DNA of 64,000 nucleotides from Pseudomonas brassicacearum subsp. neoaurantiaca (GCF_013608025.1 NZ_VDLV01000033.1:186001-250000), one strand, 5' to 3'; positions 43,451 to 51,613 are shown, counted from the first letter of the stretch. The notes: generated by a model from the sequence alone, not told the origin. Translations and numbers: made by a program.

Positions 43451-44008
43451 ATGGAGCTAAGAGAAAACGCAGCGCTTGTCATCATCGACCAACAAAAAGG
43501 CATCCTCCATCCCAGGCTCGGCCCTCGCAACAATCCCGAAGCGGAGCTGCGCATGCTGGAACTGCTTGCCCACTGGCGAGATTCGGCGCGGCCAGTCATC
43601 CACGTCCATCATCTTTCCCGCTCCGAGGATTCGGTATTCTGGCCTGGGCAATCAGGCGTAGAGGTACAGGAGCGGTTCGAGCCGATAGCCGGGGAGCGAT
43701 TGATCCAGAAGCAAGTGCCGGATGCCTTTTGCGGCACGACCCTGGAGGCAGATTTGCGCAGCGCCGGGATCGGACAGTTAGTGATCGTTGGCGTGGCGAC
43801 GAACAACTCGGTGGAGTCCACCGTTCGTACGGCGGGCAATCTGGGATTCGACACCTGGGTGGCCGAAGATGCCTGTTTCACCTTCGACAAGGCCGATTAC
43901 TTTGGCGTAGCCCGTTCGGCTGCCGAGGTGCACGGGATGTCATTGGCAAACCTGCATGGGGAATACGCGACGGTGGTAAGTGTGGAGCGGATTTTGCGGG
44001 CGGGGTGA
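43451..44008 (+). CDS. Isochorismatase-fold hydrolase with Ser in place of the catalytic Cys
   Basis: A 185-residue cysteine-hydrolase-fold protein. D13 (LVIIDQQKG) and the Lys of LIQKQVPDAF fit the first two catalytic positions. The third normally reads T-N-x-C-V; here it is ATNNSVEST, with Ser (codon TCG) in place of Cys. Similar Ser-bearing members occur, so this may be a binding protein or a hydrolase using Ser. I start at ATG 43451 (MELRENAALVIIDQQ); the upstream codons to 43385 have no homology. Substrate unknown; no linked pathway genes. Confidence 0.75.
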   Translation: MELRENAALVIIDQQKGILHPRLGPRNNPEAELRMLELLAHWRDSARPVIHVHHLSRSEDSVFWPGQSGVEVQERFEPIAGERLIQKQVPDAFCGTTLEADLRSAGIGQLVIVGVATNNSVESTVRTAGNLGFDTWVAEDACFTFDKADYFGVARSAAEVHGMSLANLHGEYATVVSVERILRAG

Positions 44009-44031
44009 ACATGAATATTGGATGTCCGGCC

Positions 44032-44109
44032 CCATCGCGAGCAAGCTCGCTCCCACAGTGGTTCTGTGACGCTCACAAATCCCTGTGGGAGCGAGCTTGC
44101 TCGCGATGA
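44032..44109. repeat. REPIN, class A
   Basis: Inverted class A units, CCATCGCGAGCAAGCTCGCT at the left and the complement at 44083-44109, with a short spacer. Confidence 0.9.
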
Positions 44110-44139
44110 CGGTCTAGCAGACAGAAAAATCTTGAGCCA

Positions 44140-44343
44140 TCAAGCCCCGTGGCACTTCTTGAATTTCTTGCCGTTGCCGCACGGGCAAGGGTCGTTGCGG
44201 CCGACGTCCTTCAGGGCGTTGCGCACGGGTTCCTGGTGGGCGTGGCCGCAGTTCGGGCCGTGGACATGGCCATGATCATGATCGTGGTGATGGTCGTGAT
44301 CGTGGTTGCAATCGGGGCCGTGGACGTGGGGTTGTTGGGTCAT
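44140..44343 (-). CDS. His-rich SEC-C-motif mini-protein
   Basis: A 67-residue protein with two parts. Residues 6-36 hold 13 histidines alternating with Asp and Gly (HDHDHHHDHDHGH), plus C12 and C32. The C-terminal GRNDPCPCGNGKKFKKCHG is a SEC-C zinc-binding motif as in SecA tails. A metal store or chaperone, possibly ribosome- or SecB-linked, is plausible; no such role has been shown to my knowledge. It starts 6 bp after the LEA-2 gene and closes a four-gene operon whose second gene (YchJ) also carries SEC-C motifs. Confidence 0.85.
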   Translation of the reverse strand: MTQQPHVHGPDCNHDHDHHHDHDHGHVHGPNCGHAHQEPVRNALKDVGRNDPCPCGNGKKFKKCHGA

Positions 44344-44349
44344 CTGGGG

Positions 44350-44835
44350 TTACTCCGAAATAAAATCGGCGGCGATTATCACGCCATTGCGCTCCAGGTG
44401 CACGTAGTCGGCGATGAATAAACCCGTTTCCAGCTCTCCTTCCAGGCGATAGGGGATCTGTTCTCGGGGTTTCTCCAGCAGTTTCACCACCCCCCGGACT
44501 TGCGGCCACAGGTTGGTCCGGATCGGCACCTTGAAATAGGCGCTGTGCCGCGGGCTCACGGTGAACCAATGTTCATGCTCTCCTTCGGTCAGCAAGAGAT
44601 CGCCCAAGTGAATCCGATAGGTCAGGCCGCGGACGGTGAGGTCGCTGTCGCCGGGATTGTCGACGCGAAAGTGCAGCATGAACTTCTGCTCCAACAGTCG
44701 TGCCCGCACGACCTCGACCTTGACCAGGTGCACTTGCGGTTCAGGCGCCTCCTCACCTCGCCAGGACGCGCAACCGCCGAGCCCGACGAACAACAGCAGG
44801 CAAGTGATGCGGAGCAAGCGTGATGTCTGGGTCAT
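44350..44835 (-). CDS. LEA type 2 (WHy-domain) lipoprotein
   Basis: A 161-residue lipoprotein (lipobox LGGC, Cys22) with an LEA-2/WHy domain: FMLHFRVDNPGDSDLTVRGL, the canonical strand with NPG, followed by LTYRIHLGDLLLTEG. The family is linked to desiccation and stress tolerance in plants and occurs widely in Gammaproteobacteria with unknown function. Third gene of the DUF6231-YchJ-LEA2-SEC-C operon. Confidence 0.88.
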   Translation of the reverse strand: MTQTSRLLRITCLLLFVGLGGCASWRGEEAPEPQVHLVKVEVVRARLLEQKFMLHFRVDNPGDSDLTVRGLTYRIHLGDLLLTEGEHEHWFTVSPRHSAYFKVPIRTNLWPQVRGVVKLLEKPREQIPYRLEGELETGLFIADYVHLERNGVIIAADFISE

Positions 44836-44904
44836 GTCCGTACCTCGGGTTTATTCCCAGTCTAGTCCTCCTGACCTGAGGATGAGTGTCGGACGTTTCC
44901 GAAA

Positions 44905-45402
44905 CTAGCGATTGAAATAGCCGGCGCAGCACTTCTTGAATTTATGCCCGCTGCCGCACGGGCAACTGTCGTTGCGACCAGCCTTGACCGGCACGGTGGG
45001 GTCGATGAAGTACCATCGCCCGCCGTTCTGCACGAACGAAGACTGCTCCCGATGGCTGTGTTCGCCCTGGCTGTCGTGCCAGCGCGCGGTGAACGTGACA
45101 AAGGCGTGTTCCGGTTGTCCACCAAATACCTCGCTGCTTTCCACTTCCAGCCCCAGCCAGGTGCTGCTGGCACTCCATTCACCGATGGATTGGCGATCGA
45201 GGCCATCCTGCTGGGCGGGGAGCGTGGTGCCGACAAGGTAATCCACCAGGCCCAACACATAGGCGCTGTAGCGCGAGCGCATCAAGGCTTCGGCACAAGG
45301 CGCCGGATGACCGTCGTGGTAATGGCCGCAGCAGGCGTCCAGCGGGTTGCCGCTGCCGCAGGGGCAAATGGTTGAGTGCAGGCTTGTATCCACAGCTACC
45401 AC
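44905..45402 (-). CDS. ychJ: YchJ-family protein with two SEC-C motifs
   Basis: A 165-residue UPF0225/YchJ protein: an N-terminal SEC-C zinc motif (CPCGSGNPLDACCG), a central NTF2-like domain (about 35-135) and a C-terminal SEC-C motif (GRNDSCPCGSGHKFKKCCAG). Zinc-binding; biochemical role unknown. It starts at a GTG (45402) that overlaps the end of the previous gene by 7 bp, and CAT-less alternatives lie nearby (GTG 45393), so the start is not certain. Confidence 0.9.
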   Translation of the reverse strand: MVAVDTSLHSTICPCGSGNPLDACCGHYHDGHPAPCAEALMRSRYSAYVLGLVDYLVGTTLPAQQDGLDRQSIGEWSASSTWLGLEVESSEVFGGQPEHAFVTFTARWHDSQGEHSHREQSSFVQNGGRWYFIDPTVPVKAGRNDSCPCGSGHKFKKCCAGYFNR

Positions 45403-45893
45403 CAGTATTTTCCAAAATTTTCAGGGTTGGCCCAGAAGCGTGAGTTGAGCCAGTCGGGCACCTGTTTGTATTCAAGCAGATCGTAGGTGAACAGGGTCAG
45501 CACCTGGTCCTCGCGCTGAAAGCGCTCGCTGGCTTGCAGGGCCAGGGAAAAGAAGTCCGTCTCTTGCCAGCCACAGGCGTTGAGATCCGCCAGTACCGCG
45601 ATCCGGCTGGCGTTGAGATTGCGAATGCCGCCCAACAGGTTCAGACCGTCGCGCTTGGGCAAATGCTCCAGGCAATCGAGCGCCAGGGCCAGGTCAAAAC
45701 GTCGCGCCGCGACATCCGTCGGTAACGCGCCAGGCCTGGCGTGGACCACCTCGGCGTCGGGGTGGGCCTGCTGGAATGCCTCGAGTGTGGGAAAGCTGCT
45801 CGCGCCGATCAACAGCAGGCTTTGCGGGGCATAACGGTCCAGCACGGCGGCGAGAGCTTGCTGGGGCGTACGCGAAGAAATGGCAACAGTCAT
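45396..45893 (-). CDS. Methyltransferase-like protein (DUF6231 type)
   Basis: A 165-residue protein with a partial Rossmann-type pattern: SLLLIGASSFPTLEAFQ, then FDLALALDCLEHLPKRDGL, which resembles the post-I and II region of class I SAM methyltransferases but without a clear GxGxG. It ends with an unusual aromatic run (FWANPENFGKYWW). Probable founder gene of the operon; overlaps ychJ by 7 bp. The family name DUF6231 is my best recollection; enzymatic activity is not assured. Confidence 0.65.
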   Translation of the reverse strand: MTVAISSRTPQQALAAVLDRYAPQSLLLIGASSFPTLEAFQQAHPDAEVVHARPGALPTDVAARRFDLALALDCLEHLPKRDGLNLLGGIRNLNASRIAVLADLNACGWQETDFFSLALQASERFQREDQVLTLFTYDLLEYKQVPDWLNSRFWANPENFGKYWW

Positions 45894-46030
45894 CGAAGTT
45901 CCTCAGTCAGAGCCGCCACGATAGCCTGCCTGGACATCATGGCCTAGAGCGGTTTGTCCCTGAACGTACGGAATTTGCGTGAACACGGGGCGAAATCCGC
46001 CGATTGCCCAGGCTGGCGCAGATCCGAAGT

Positions 46031-46066
46031 CGGGTCTTTACTCCCCTGAATCGGCGCGATGCCGAT
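46031..46066 (+). promoter_or_regulatory. Leader element of the first OmpA lipoprotein gene
   Basis: CGGGTCTTTACTCC (46031-46044) begins 54 bp before ATG and is followed by a 6-bp hairpin, ATCGGC/GCCGAT (46050-46066), just before AAGGAG. The same 14-mer lies at the same distance from the second OmpA gene. TCTTTACT is one base from an RpoS-type extended -10 (TCTATACT), so it may be a promoter. Confidence 0.55.
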
Positions 46067-46084
46067 CCTTCAAGGAGAAAACCG

Positions 46085-46780
46085 ATGAGCATAGTTCGGA
46101 CAGCGTTACCCCTGGTTCTGCTAACCAGTGTGTTGACTGGTTGCGCAGGTTTGCAGAAAACCGACTGGCCGATCTGTGCGGCCACGGGCGGTGTCGTTGG
46201 CGCGGGATTGGGCGCCATCGAAAGTAGTTCCTGGATCGGCCCGGGTGCATTGGTGGCCGGCACGGTGGCGGCGGGCTGGTGCTGGGCCCATGGCGACGGC
46301 GACGAAGACGGGGATGGTGTGCCGGACAGCCGCGACAAATGCCCGGGCACGCCGAAGGGCGTGCAAGTCGATGCCGACGGCTGCCCACCGCCCGCGCCAG
46401 CGCCTGTCGCTGCAGAGCCCGTCATGGTCAAGGAAGAAACCATTGTGGTTCGCGATGTGCACTTCGAATTCAACAAGGCCACGCTGACGCCGGCTGACAA
46501 GGAAGTGCTGAGCACCATCGCGACCCGGTTGAAACAGGAAAGCTCCACCGCGCAACTGCGCGTGACCGGCCACACCGACAGCGTCGGCAGCGATGCCTAT
46601 AACCAGAAACTGTCGGAAAAACGCGCCAATTCCGTGGTTCAGTACCTGGTCGACAGCGGCGTGCCTCGCGCCAGTTTCGTCTCCGTGGCAGGCGCCGGGG
46701 AAAGCCAGCCGGTCGCCGATAACAAAACCGCCGATGGACGTGCGATGAACCGCCGTACCGAAATCAAGATAAACCGCTGA
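46085..46780 (+). CDS. OmpA-like peptidoglycan-binding lipoprotein 1
   Basis: A 231-residue lipoprotein (lipobox LTGC, Cys20). After the Cys come a glycine-rich membrane-like segment (GGVVGAGLGAIESSSWIGPG), an acidic calcium-binding thrombospondin type 3-like linker (DGDEDGDGVPDSRDKCPGTP), and the OmpA C-terminal domain (VHFEFNKATLT ... GHTDSVGSDAYNQKLSEKRA) that binds diaminopimelate. AAGGAG precedes ATG 46085. It is a tandem paralogue of the next gene and both share the leader element. Confidence 0.92.
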   Translation: MSIVRTALPLVLLTSVLTGCAGLQKTDWPICAATGGVVGAGLGAIESSSWIGPGALVAGTVAAGWCWAHGDGDEDGDGVPDSRDKCPGTPKGVQVDADGCPPPAPAPVAAEPVMVKEETIVVRDVHFEFNKATLTPADKEVLSTIATRLKQESSTAQLRVTGHTDSVGSDAYNQKLSEKRANSVVQYLVDSGVPRASFVSVAGAGESQPVADNKTADGRAMNRRTEIKINR

Positions 46781-46816
46781 AACCCTTGTCATCCGCGGCT
46801 TGTACAGTCGCGGATG

Positions 46817-46858
46817 CGGGTCTTTACTCCTGTGTGACCGGTATGGGCCGGTGACACA
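46817..46858 (+). promoter_or_regulatory. Leader element of the second OmpA lipoprotein gene
   Basis: CGGGTCTTTACTCC (46817-46830) again ends exactly 40 bp before the ATG. A hairpin of different sequence, TGTGT-ACCGG / CCGGT-ACACA (46831-46858), occupies the same position. A separate 8-bp stem (CATCCGCG/CGCGGATG, 46790-46816) lies just upstream and may end the first gene. Confidence 0.55.
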
Positions 46859-46870
46859 GGAGCATTCATC

Positions 46871-47596
46871 ATGAAGGTTCTCATCAGGGTTGCCTTACCG
46901 GTACTGCTGGCCAGCGGTCTGTTGTCCGGTTGCGCCACTCACAGCGACGGCAGCGCATCTCTCAACCAGCGCACCTGGCCAATCTGCAGCTTGATCGGTG
47001 GGCTGGTCGGCGGCGGCCTGGGCGCCATCGAAAGCGGCGGTTGGGCCGCTGGCGGCGCGGCGTTGGGGCTGCTCGGCGGCGGGTTGATCTGTTACGCCCA
47101 GGATGGCGATGAAGACGGTGACGGTGTATTCGATCGCCGCGATCGCTGTCCCGACACACCGGCCGATACGCCTGTCGAACACCATGGTTGCCCGCAGCCG
47201 CAATATCCGGCCAGCGCTCCACCGGTCGAACCGCAAGCTCCGGCCAGTGAAGTCATTACCCTTAGTGACGCTGGCAAGGTGCTGTTCGATTTTGATAAGT
47301 CCGATCTCACGGCGGCAGCGCGAAGTCAGCTGGACGGGCTGATGGGCAAGCTGAGCCATGCCAATGTCGCCAGCATCCGCGTGGTCGGCCATACCGACAG
47401 CGTCGGTACCGATGCCTATAACAAAGGGTTGTCCGAGCGTCGGGCCAGCAGCGTGGTGGAATATTTGCTGACCCAGGGCCTGGCTCCGGAAAAACTCACC
47501 AGCGAGGGCAAGGGCGAAAGCGAACCGGTTGCCGACAACGAGACCGATGAAGGGCGCGCCCAGAACCGTCGCGTGGAGTTGCATATCCAGCGTTGA
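46871..47596 (+). CDS. OmpA-like peptidoglycan-binding lipoprotein 2
   Basis: A 241-residue lipoprotein (LLSGC, Cys21) with the same plan as its neighbour: glycine-rich segment (IGGLVGGGLGAIESGGW), DGDEDGDGVFDRRDRCPDTP calcium-binding linker, a Pro-rich spacer, and OmpA domain (VLFDFDKSDLT ... GHTDSVGTDAYNKGLSERRA). Sequence similarity across the full length shows tandem duplication, with the linker and N-terminal part now diverged. AGGAG lies 8 bp before the ATG, at the base of the leader hairpin. Confidence 0.92.
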   Translation: MKVLIRVALPVLLASGLLSGCATHSDGSASLNQRTWPICSLIGGLVGGGLGAIESGGWAAGGAALGLLGGGLICYAQDGDEDGDGVFDRRDRCPDTPADTPVEHHGCPQPQYPASAPPVEPQAPASEVITLSDAGKVLFDFDKSDLTAAARSQLDGLMGKLSHANVASIRVVGHTDSVGTDAYNKGLSERRASSVVEYLLTQGLAPEKLTSEGKGESEPVADNETDEGRAQNRRVELHIQR

Positions 47597-47752
47597 GTCC
47601 ATGGATTGCGTTGACTCAGGACCGCCGGGTCGTGATGCGAGCGACTTGGCGGACGCCGGTCGACGCCAGGATTAAATTTGTCCCGCCCTCTGGCTTATCC
47701 AGCGCGCAAGCCGTTACTGTGCGCCAAAGAATAATGTCCGTCGGAGGGCCAT

Positions 47753-48025
47753 ATGAAGGTGTTTTGGGGGCTGGGGCGTTTACTGACGCTGCTGTTCTGG
47801 CTGGTCGTGCTGGTCAACCTGGTCGTGCCATTCGTCTATCCGCTGCATCTACTGGTCAATGTCACCGGTGTTTTTTTGCTGGCACTCCATCTGCTTGAAC
47901 TGCTGTGGTTCCGGGCCAGCTTTCGTGGCCGTCCCGCACCTGGTCGCGATCGCCTCCGAGTATTGATGTTCGGCATCTTCCACCTGCAAACCCTTCCGAC
48001 CGCGCCAGAGGCTTCCCATGCGTAA
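47753..48025 (+). CDS. DUF1145 small membrane protein
   Basis: A 90-residue protein with two or three hydrophobic segments (about 5-25, 27-48) and a short basic C-terminus, matching the small DUF1145/YhhL-like membrane proteins of unknown function. CGGAGG precedes the ATG. Its end overlaps the start of the collagen-like gene by 8 bp, so they are probably co-translated. Confidence 0.75.
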   Translation: MKVFWGLGRLLTLLFWLVVLVNLVVPFVYPLHLLVNVTGVFLLALHLLELLWFRASFRGRPAPGRDRLRVLMFGIFHLQTLPTAPEASHA

Positions 48026-48776
48026 ATTGTGTCTGCTCGCAGCATTTGTGTGCCCAATGGCGAGCGCTCAAGTGGTCCAGGTTGAAAGCAACTCATTGGT
48101 GCGCCTGCCTAACACCACCAGCTCGCTGGTTCTGGAGCGCTTGGACGTCGCTGATTTCGGCACGCTGCTCGTGCCTTCGAACGTTACGGAACTGTCCGTC
48201 GGACAATTGCACCTGGGGCGCGAGGCGCGGATTGCGATCGTGCCGGCGCAACAGGCGTTGGAATTGAAAGTGGCCCAGGCCGAATTGGCCGAGGGAAGCC
48301 AGATCGCGGCTCGCGGCGCGCCGGGTACCTATACGAAGGCGGCGCGGCCGGGGCGCAATCTCAATTTGCGCTTCAATGCGTTGAGCGCGCCCCTGCTGTC
48401 GGTGGACGCGCGGGGTGGAACGGGGGCGCCAGGTTACGTGGGCCTCGACGGCGCCAACGGACAGGCGCCAGGGTGCACCTGGGGTTCGGCTGGCCGCGGC
48501 GCCGATGGCAGCAATGGCGGCGATGGCCAGCCGGGCGCGACCGGCGCATTGGTTCGCCTTGAATTGCCCCGGGCCTACCCGGACGAGCAAATCAAAGTGA
48601 CGGTGGACGGTGGCGCCGGTGGCCCGGCCGGCCACGGTGGCAAACCCGGTGCAGGCGGTAAGGCCAAGGGTTGCCTGGTCTACACGGCCGATGGTGGCAA
48701 GAGCGGCCGTCCTGGTGCTGATGGCCAGCCGGGGCCAGCCGGAGCGGCGGGGGCGGTGACGGTGCAGCGGTTCTAA
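48018..48776 (+). CDS. Exported collagen-like (Gly-X-Y) protein
   Basis: A 252-residue protein with a signal peptide (MRKLCLLAAFVCPMASA). Residues about 20-130 are beta-rich without a known motif; from about 131 come short Gly-X-Y runs: GADGSNGGDGQPGATG, GPAGHGGKPGAGGKA and, at the end, GRPGADGQPGPAGAAG. The runs are only 4-7 triplets long, and two cysteines in matching positions (APGCTW, AKGCLV) could form a disulfide. Triple-helix formation is possible but the runs are short. Similar proteins occur in Pseudomonas, function unknown. Confidence 0.8.
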   Translation: MRKLCLLAAFVCPMASAQVVQVESNSLVRLPNTTSSLVLERLDVADFGTLLVPSNVTELSVGQLHLGREARIAIVPAQQALELKVAQAELAEGSQIAARGAPGTYTKAARPGRNLNLRFNALSAPLLSVDARGGTGAPGYVGLDGANGQAPGCTWGSAGRGADGSNGGDGQPGATGALVRLELPRAYPDEQIKVTVDGGAGGPAGHGGKPGAGGKAKGCLVYTADGGKSGRPGADGQPGPAGAAGAVTVQRF

Positions 48777-48794
48777 AGACAGCGCGTTTGGACT

Positions 48795-48882
48795 TGTGGG
48801 AGCGAGCTTGCTCGCGATGGCGTTGTGTCAGTCCGTCTAGTGTTGCCTGATACACCTCATCGCGAGCAAGCTCGCTCCCACA
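48795..48882. repeat. REPIN, class A
   Basis: TGTGGGAGCGAGCTTGCTCG and its inverted partner, separated by about 35 bp, between the collagen-like gene and the convergent CopD-family gene. Confidence 0.9.
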
Positions 48883-48898
48883 GGGTTGCATGTAGTCT

Positions 48899-49363
48899 TC
48901 AGAACATCGGCCGCGCCGCGCCAATCGCCACCACCAGCAGCCCGATCAGCAGATTGATTCCCACCAATCGCCGAATCTTCCCCAATACCGCCGCACCCGT
49001 TGGCCAGTCCTGCGCCGTCACCGCGTTACGCAATGCGGGCAGTTGTAAGCCCTGGATACGAATGAACAGCGCCGTCATCACCACGTACAAGCCCATCATC
49101 ACCTGGACATAACGTGGCGCGGTTTCGAAACCGGCGAAGCGCATGTGGATCAGGCCCACGCCGCTGATCGGCAGCAGTACCACGGCGATCCAGACCCAGA
49201 CAAAAAAACGCTGAAACACTTCTACCCATAGTTTTAGCCGGGCAGGGCCCTCGAGGGCCGTGATTGCGGCGGGACGCAGGACCATCCAGGCGAAAAACAT
49301 GCCGCCGACCCAGATCAGGGCCGCCAGTAAATGCAGGGTGTAGACAAGGGCAAAGGGTGTCAT
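48899..49363 (-). CDS. CopD-family integral membrane protein
   Basis: A 154-residue protein with four transmembrane helices, starting MTPFALVYTLHLLAALIWVGGM: the paired H-x-x-x-A-x-x-W-V-G-G in the first helix is the CopD-like signature. Copper resistance CopD proteins are longer and usually linked to copC; no copper genes are near, so a general role (possible heme or redox link) is only a guess. Divergent from dinG. Confidence 0.82.
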   Translation of the reverse strand: MTPFALVYTLHLLAALIWVGGMFFAWMVLRPAAITALEGPARLKLWVEVFQRFFVWVWIAVVLLPISGVGLIHMRFAGFETAPRYVQVMMGLYVVMTALFIRIQGLQLPALRNAVTAQDWPTGAAVLGKIRRLVGINLLIGLLVVAIGAARPMF

Positions 49364-49424
49364 TGGGTCACTCCGTTCTGCGCAGGATTCATTAGCGGGG
49401 TATGATAGCCGCCGATCCGAACCA

Positions 49425-49440
49425 CTGAAAATTTATCCAG
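49425..49440 (+). promoter_or_regulatory. LexA (SOS) box of dinG
   Basis: CTGAAAATTTATCCAG fits CTG-N10-CAG and ends 22 bp before the dinG ATG. Confidence 0.85.
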
Positions 49441-49462
49441 CGTTTTTTGCGCCCGACCATTC

Positions 49463-51607
49463 ATGATCAGCACCGAACTCAAAACCACGATCCAGGGCGC
49501 CTATTCGCGTTTTCTCGAAGCCAAGAGCCTCAAGCCGCGATATGGCCAGCGCCTGATGATTGCCGAAGTGGCAAAAGTCCTGGGTGACATCGACACCGAC
49601 GACGAAGGCCGGCGCAGTGGCGAACCGGCCGTCGTGGCGGTGGAGGCCGGCACCGGTACTGGCAAGACCGTGGCCTACAGCCTGGCGGCCATCCCTACCG
49701 CCAAGGCTGCCGGCAAGCGCCTGGTCATCGCCACGGCCACCGTCGCCCTGCAGGAACAGATCGTCTACAAGGACCTTCCCGACCTGATGCGCAACAGCGG
49801 GCTGAACTTCACGTTCGCCCTGGCCAAGGGTCGCGGCCGCTACATGTGCCTGTCCAAGCTCGACATGTTGCTCCAGGAAGGCCATGCGCAGACCGCCACG
49901 GCCCAGTTGTTCGAAGAAGAAGGCTTCAAGATCGAAGTCGACGAAGCCAGCCAGAAACTGTTCACCAGCATGATCGAGAAGCTCGCGGGCAATAAATGGG
50001 ACGGCGATCGCGACAGTTGGTCCACGGCCCTTGAAGACGCCGATTGGTCCCGCCTGACCACCGACCATAGCCAATGCACCAACCGCCATTGCCCGAACTT
50101 TGGCCAATGCGCCTTCTACAAGGCCCGCGAGGGCATGGGCAAGGTCGACGTGATCGTCACCAACCACGACATGGTCCTGGCCGACCTGGCCCTTGGCGGC
50201 GGTGCGGTGCTGCCGGACCCGCGCGACACGATCTACGTGTTCGACGAAGGTCATCACCTGCCGGACAAGGCCATCGGCCATTTTGCCCACTACACCCGGC
50301 TGCGCTCCACCGCCGACTGGTTGGAAACCACCGCCAAGAACCTCACCAAACTGCTGGCGCAGCATCCGTTGCCGGGCGACCTGGGCAAGTTCATCGAGCA
50401 AGTGCCGGAGCTGGCGCGGGAGATCAAGACGAACCAGCAGTTCATGTTCACTGCCTGTGAGCAGGTTGCGGACTTCAAGCCCGGTGAAGACGTCGAGGGC
50501 CGCGAGCGGCCACGGCATCGGTTTGTCGGCGGGGTGATTCCTGAGCACATGCGTGAAATGGGGATCGAGCTCAAGAAAGGCTTTGCTCGCCTGACCGACC
50601 TGTTCACTCGCCTGACCGACCTGCTCAAGGAGGGCATGGATGGCGAGGTCAACATCGGGATCGCCAGCAACCAGGCCGAGGAATGGTACCCACTGTTTGG
50701 CAGCCTGTTGTCCCGCTCGCAGGGCAACTGGGAGCTGTGGACGGCCTTCACTACGGAAGACCCGGAAGACAACCCGCCGATGGCGCGTTGGCTGACCCTG
50801 GCCGAAAGCGGTTCGCTGTTCGACATCGAGGTCAATGCCAGCCCGATCCTTGCGGCGGAAATGCTGCGCCGCAACCTGTGGAACGTGGCCTACGGCGCGC
50901 TGGTGACGTCCGCTACGCTGACGGCCCTGGGCACGTTCGACCGTTTCCGCATGCGCGCCGGGCTGCCGAAAAAAGCCGTGACCGCCGTGGTCCCGAGTCC
51001 ATTCCATCATGCCGATGCCGGTGTGTTGCGGGTGCCGGACCTCAAGGCCGATCCACGGGATGCCGCCGCCCACACGGCCGCGATCATTCGCGACCTGCCA
51101 GAATTGGTGGAGGGATCGCGAGGCACCCTGGTGCTGTTTTCCTCGCGCAAGCAGATGCAGGACGTCTTCGATGGGCTTGACCGTGACTGGCGCAAGCAAG
51201 TGTTCATCCAGGGCAACCTGTCGAAGCAGGAAACCTTGAACAAGCACAAGGCGCGGGTCGATGGCGGTGATTCCAGCGTACTGTTCGGCCTGGCAAGCTT
51301 TGCCGAAGGGGTGGACTTGCCCGGCGCCTATTGCGAACACGTGGTGATCGCCAAGATTCCTTTCTCGGTCCCGGACGACCCTGTGGAAGCCGCGTTGGCC
51401 GAATGGATCGAAGCCCGGGGTGGCAATCCGTTCATGGAGATTTCCGTGCCGGATGCTTCGCTGAAACTGGTCCAGGCCTGCGGTCGCCTCCTGCGTACCG
51501 AGGAAGACCGCGGCACCATCACCTTGCTCGACCGCAGGCTGGTGACCCAACGCTACGGCAAGGCGATCCTCAATGCGCTGCCGCCGTTTCGGCGGGAGAT
51601 TTCCTAG
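49463..51607 (+). CDS. dinG: ATP-dependent DNA helicase DinG
   Basis: A 714-residue XPD-like 5'-to-3' helicase that resolves R-loops and related structures. Walker A is EAGTGTGKT (about 61-69); four cysteines for the [4Fe-4S] cluster are at C129, C205, C210 and C216; the DEAH box reads DEGH (261-264); motif VI is QACGRLLRTEEDRG near the C-terminus. All motifs are intact. ATG 49463 is preceded by a LexA box rather than by a strong ribosome site. Confidence 0.96.
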   Translation: MISTELKTTIQGAYSRFLEAKSLKPRYGQRLMIAEVAKVLGDIDTDDEGRRSGEPAVVAVEAGTGTGKTVAYSLAAIPTAKAAGKRLVIATATVALQEQIVYKDLPDLMRNSGLNFTFALAKGRGRYMCLSKLDMLLQEGHAQTATAQLFEEEGFKIEVDEASQKLFTSMIEKLAGNKWDGDRDSWSTALEDADWSRLTTDHSQCTNRHCPNFGQCAFYKAREGMGKVDVIVTNHDMVLADLALGGGAVLPDPRDTIYVFDEGHHLPDKAIGHFAHYTRLRSTADWLETTAKNLTKLLAQHPLPGDLGKFIEQVPELAREIKTNQQFMFTACEQVADFKPGEDVEGRERPRHRFVGGVIPEHMREMGIELKKGFARLTDLFTRLTDLLKEGMDGEVNIGIASNQAEEWYPLFGSLLSRSQGNWELWTAFTTEDPEDNPPMARWLTLAESGSLFDIEVNASPILAAEMLRRNLWNVAYGALVTSATLTALGTFDRFRMRAGLPKKAVTAVVPSPFHHADAGVLRVPDLKADPRDAAAHTAAIIRDLPELVEGSRGTLVLFSSRKQMQDVFDGLDRDWRKQVFIQGNLSKQETLNKHKARVDGGDSSVLFGLASFAEGVDLPGAYCEHVVIAKIPFSVPDDPVEAALAEWIEARGGNPFMEISVPDASLKLVQACGRLLRTEEDRGTITLLDRRLVTQRYGKAILNALPPFRREIS

Positions 51608-51613
51608 TACGCC

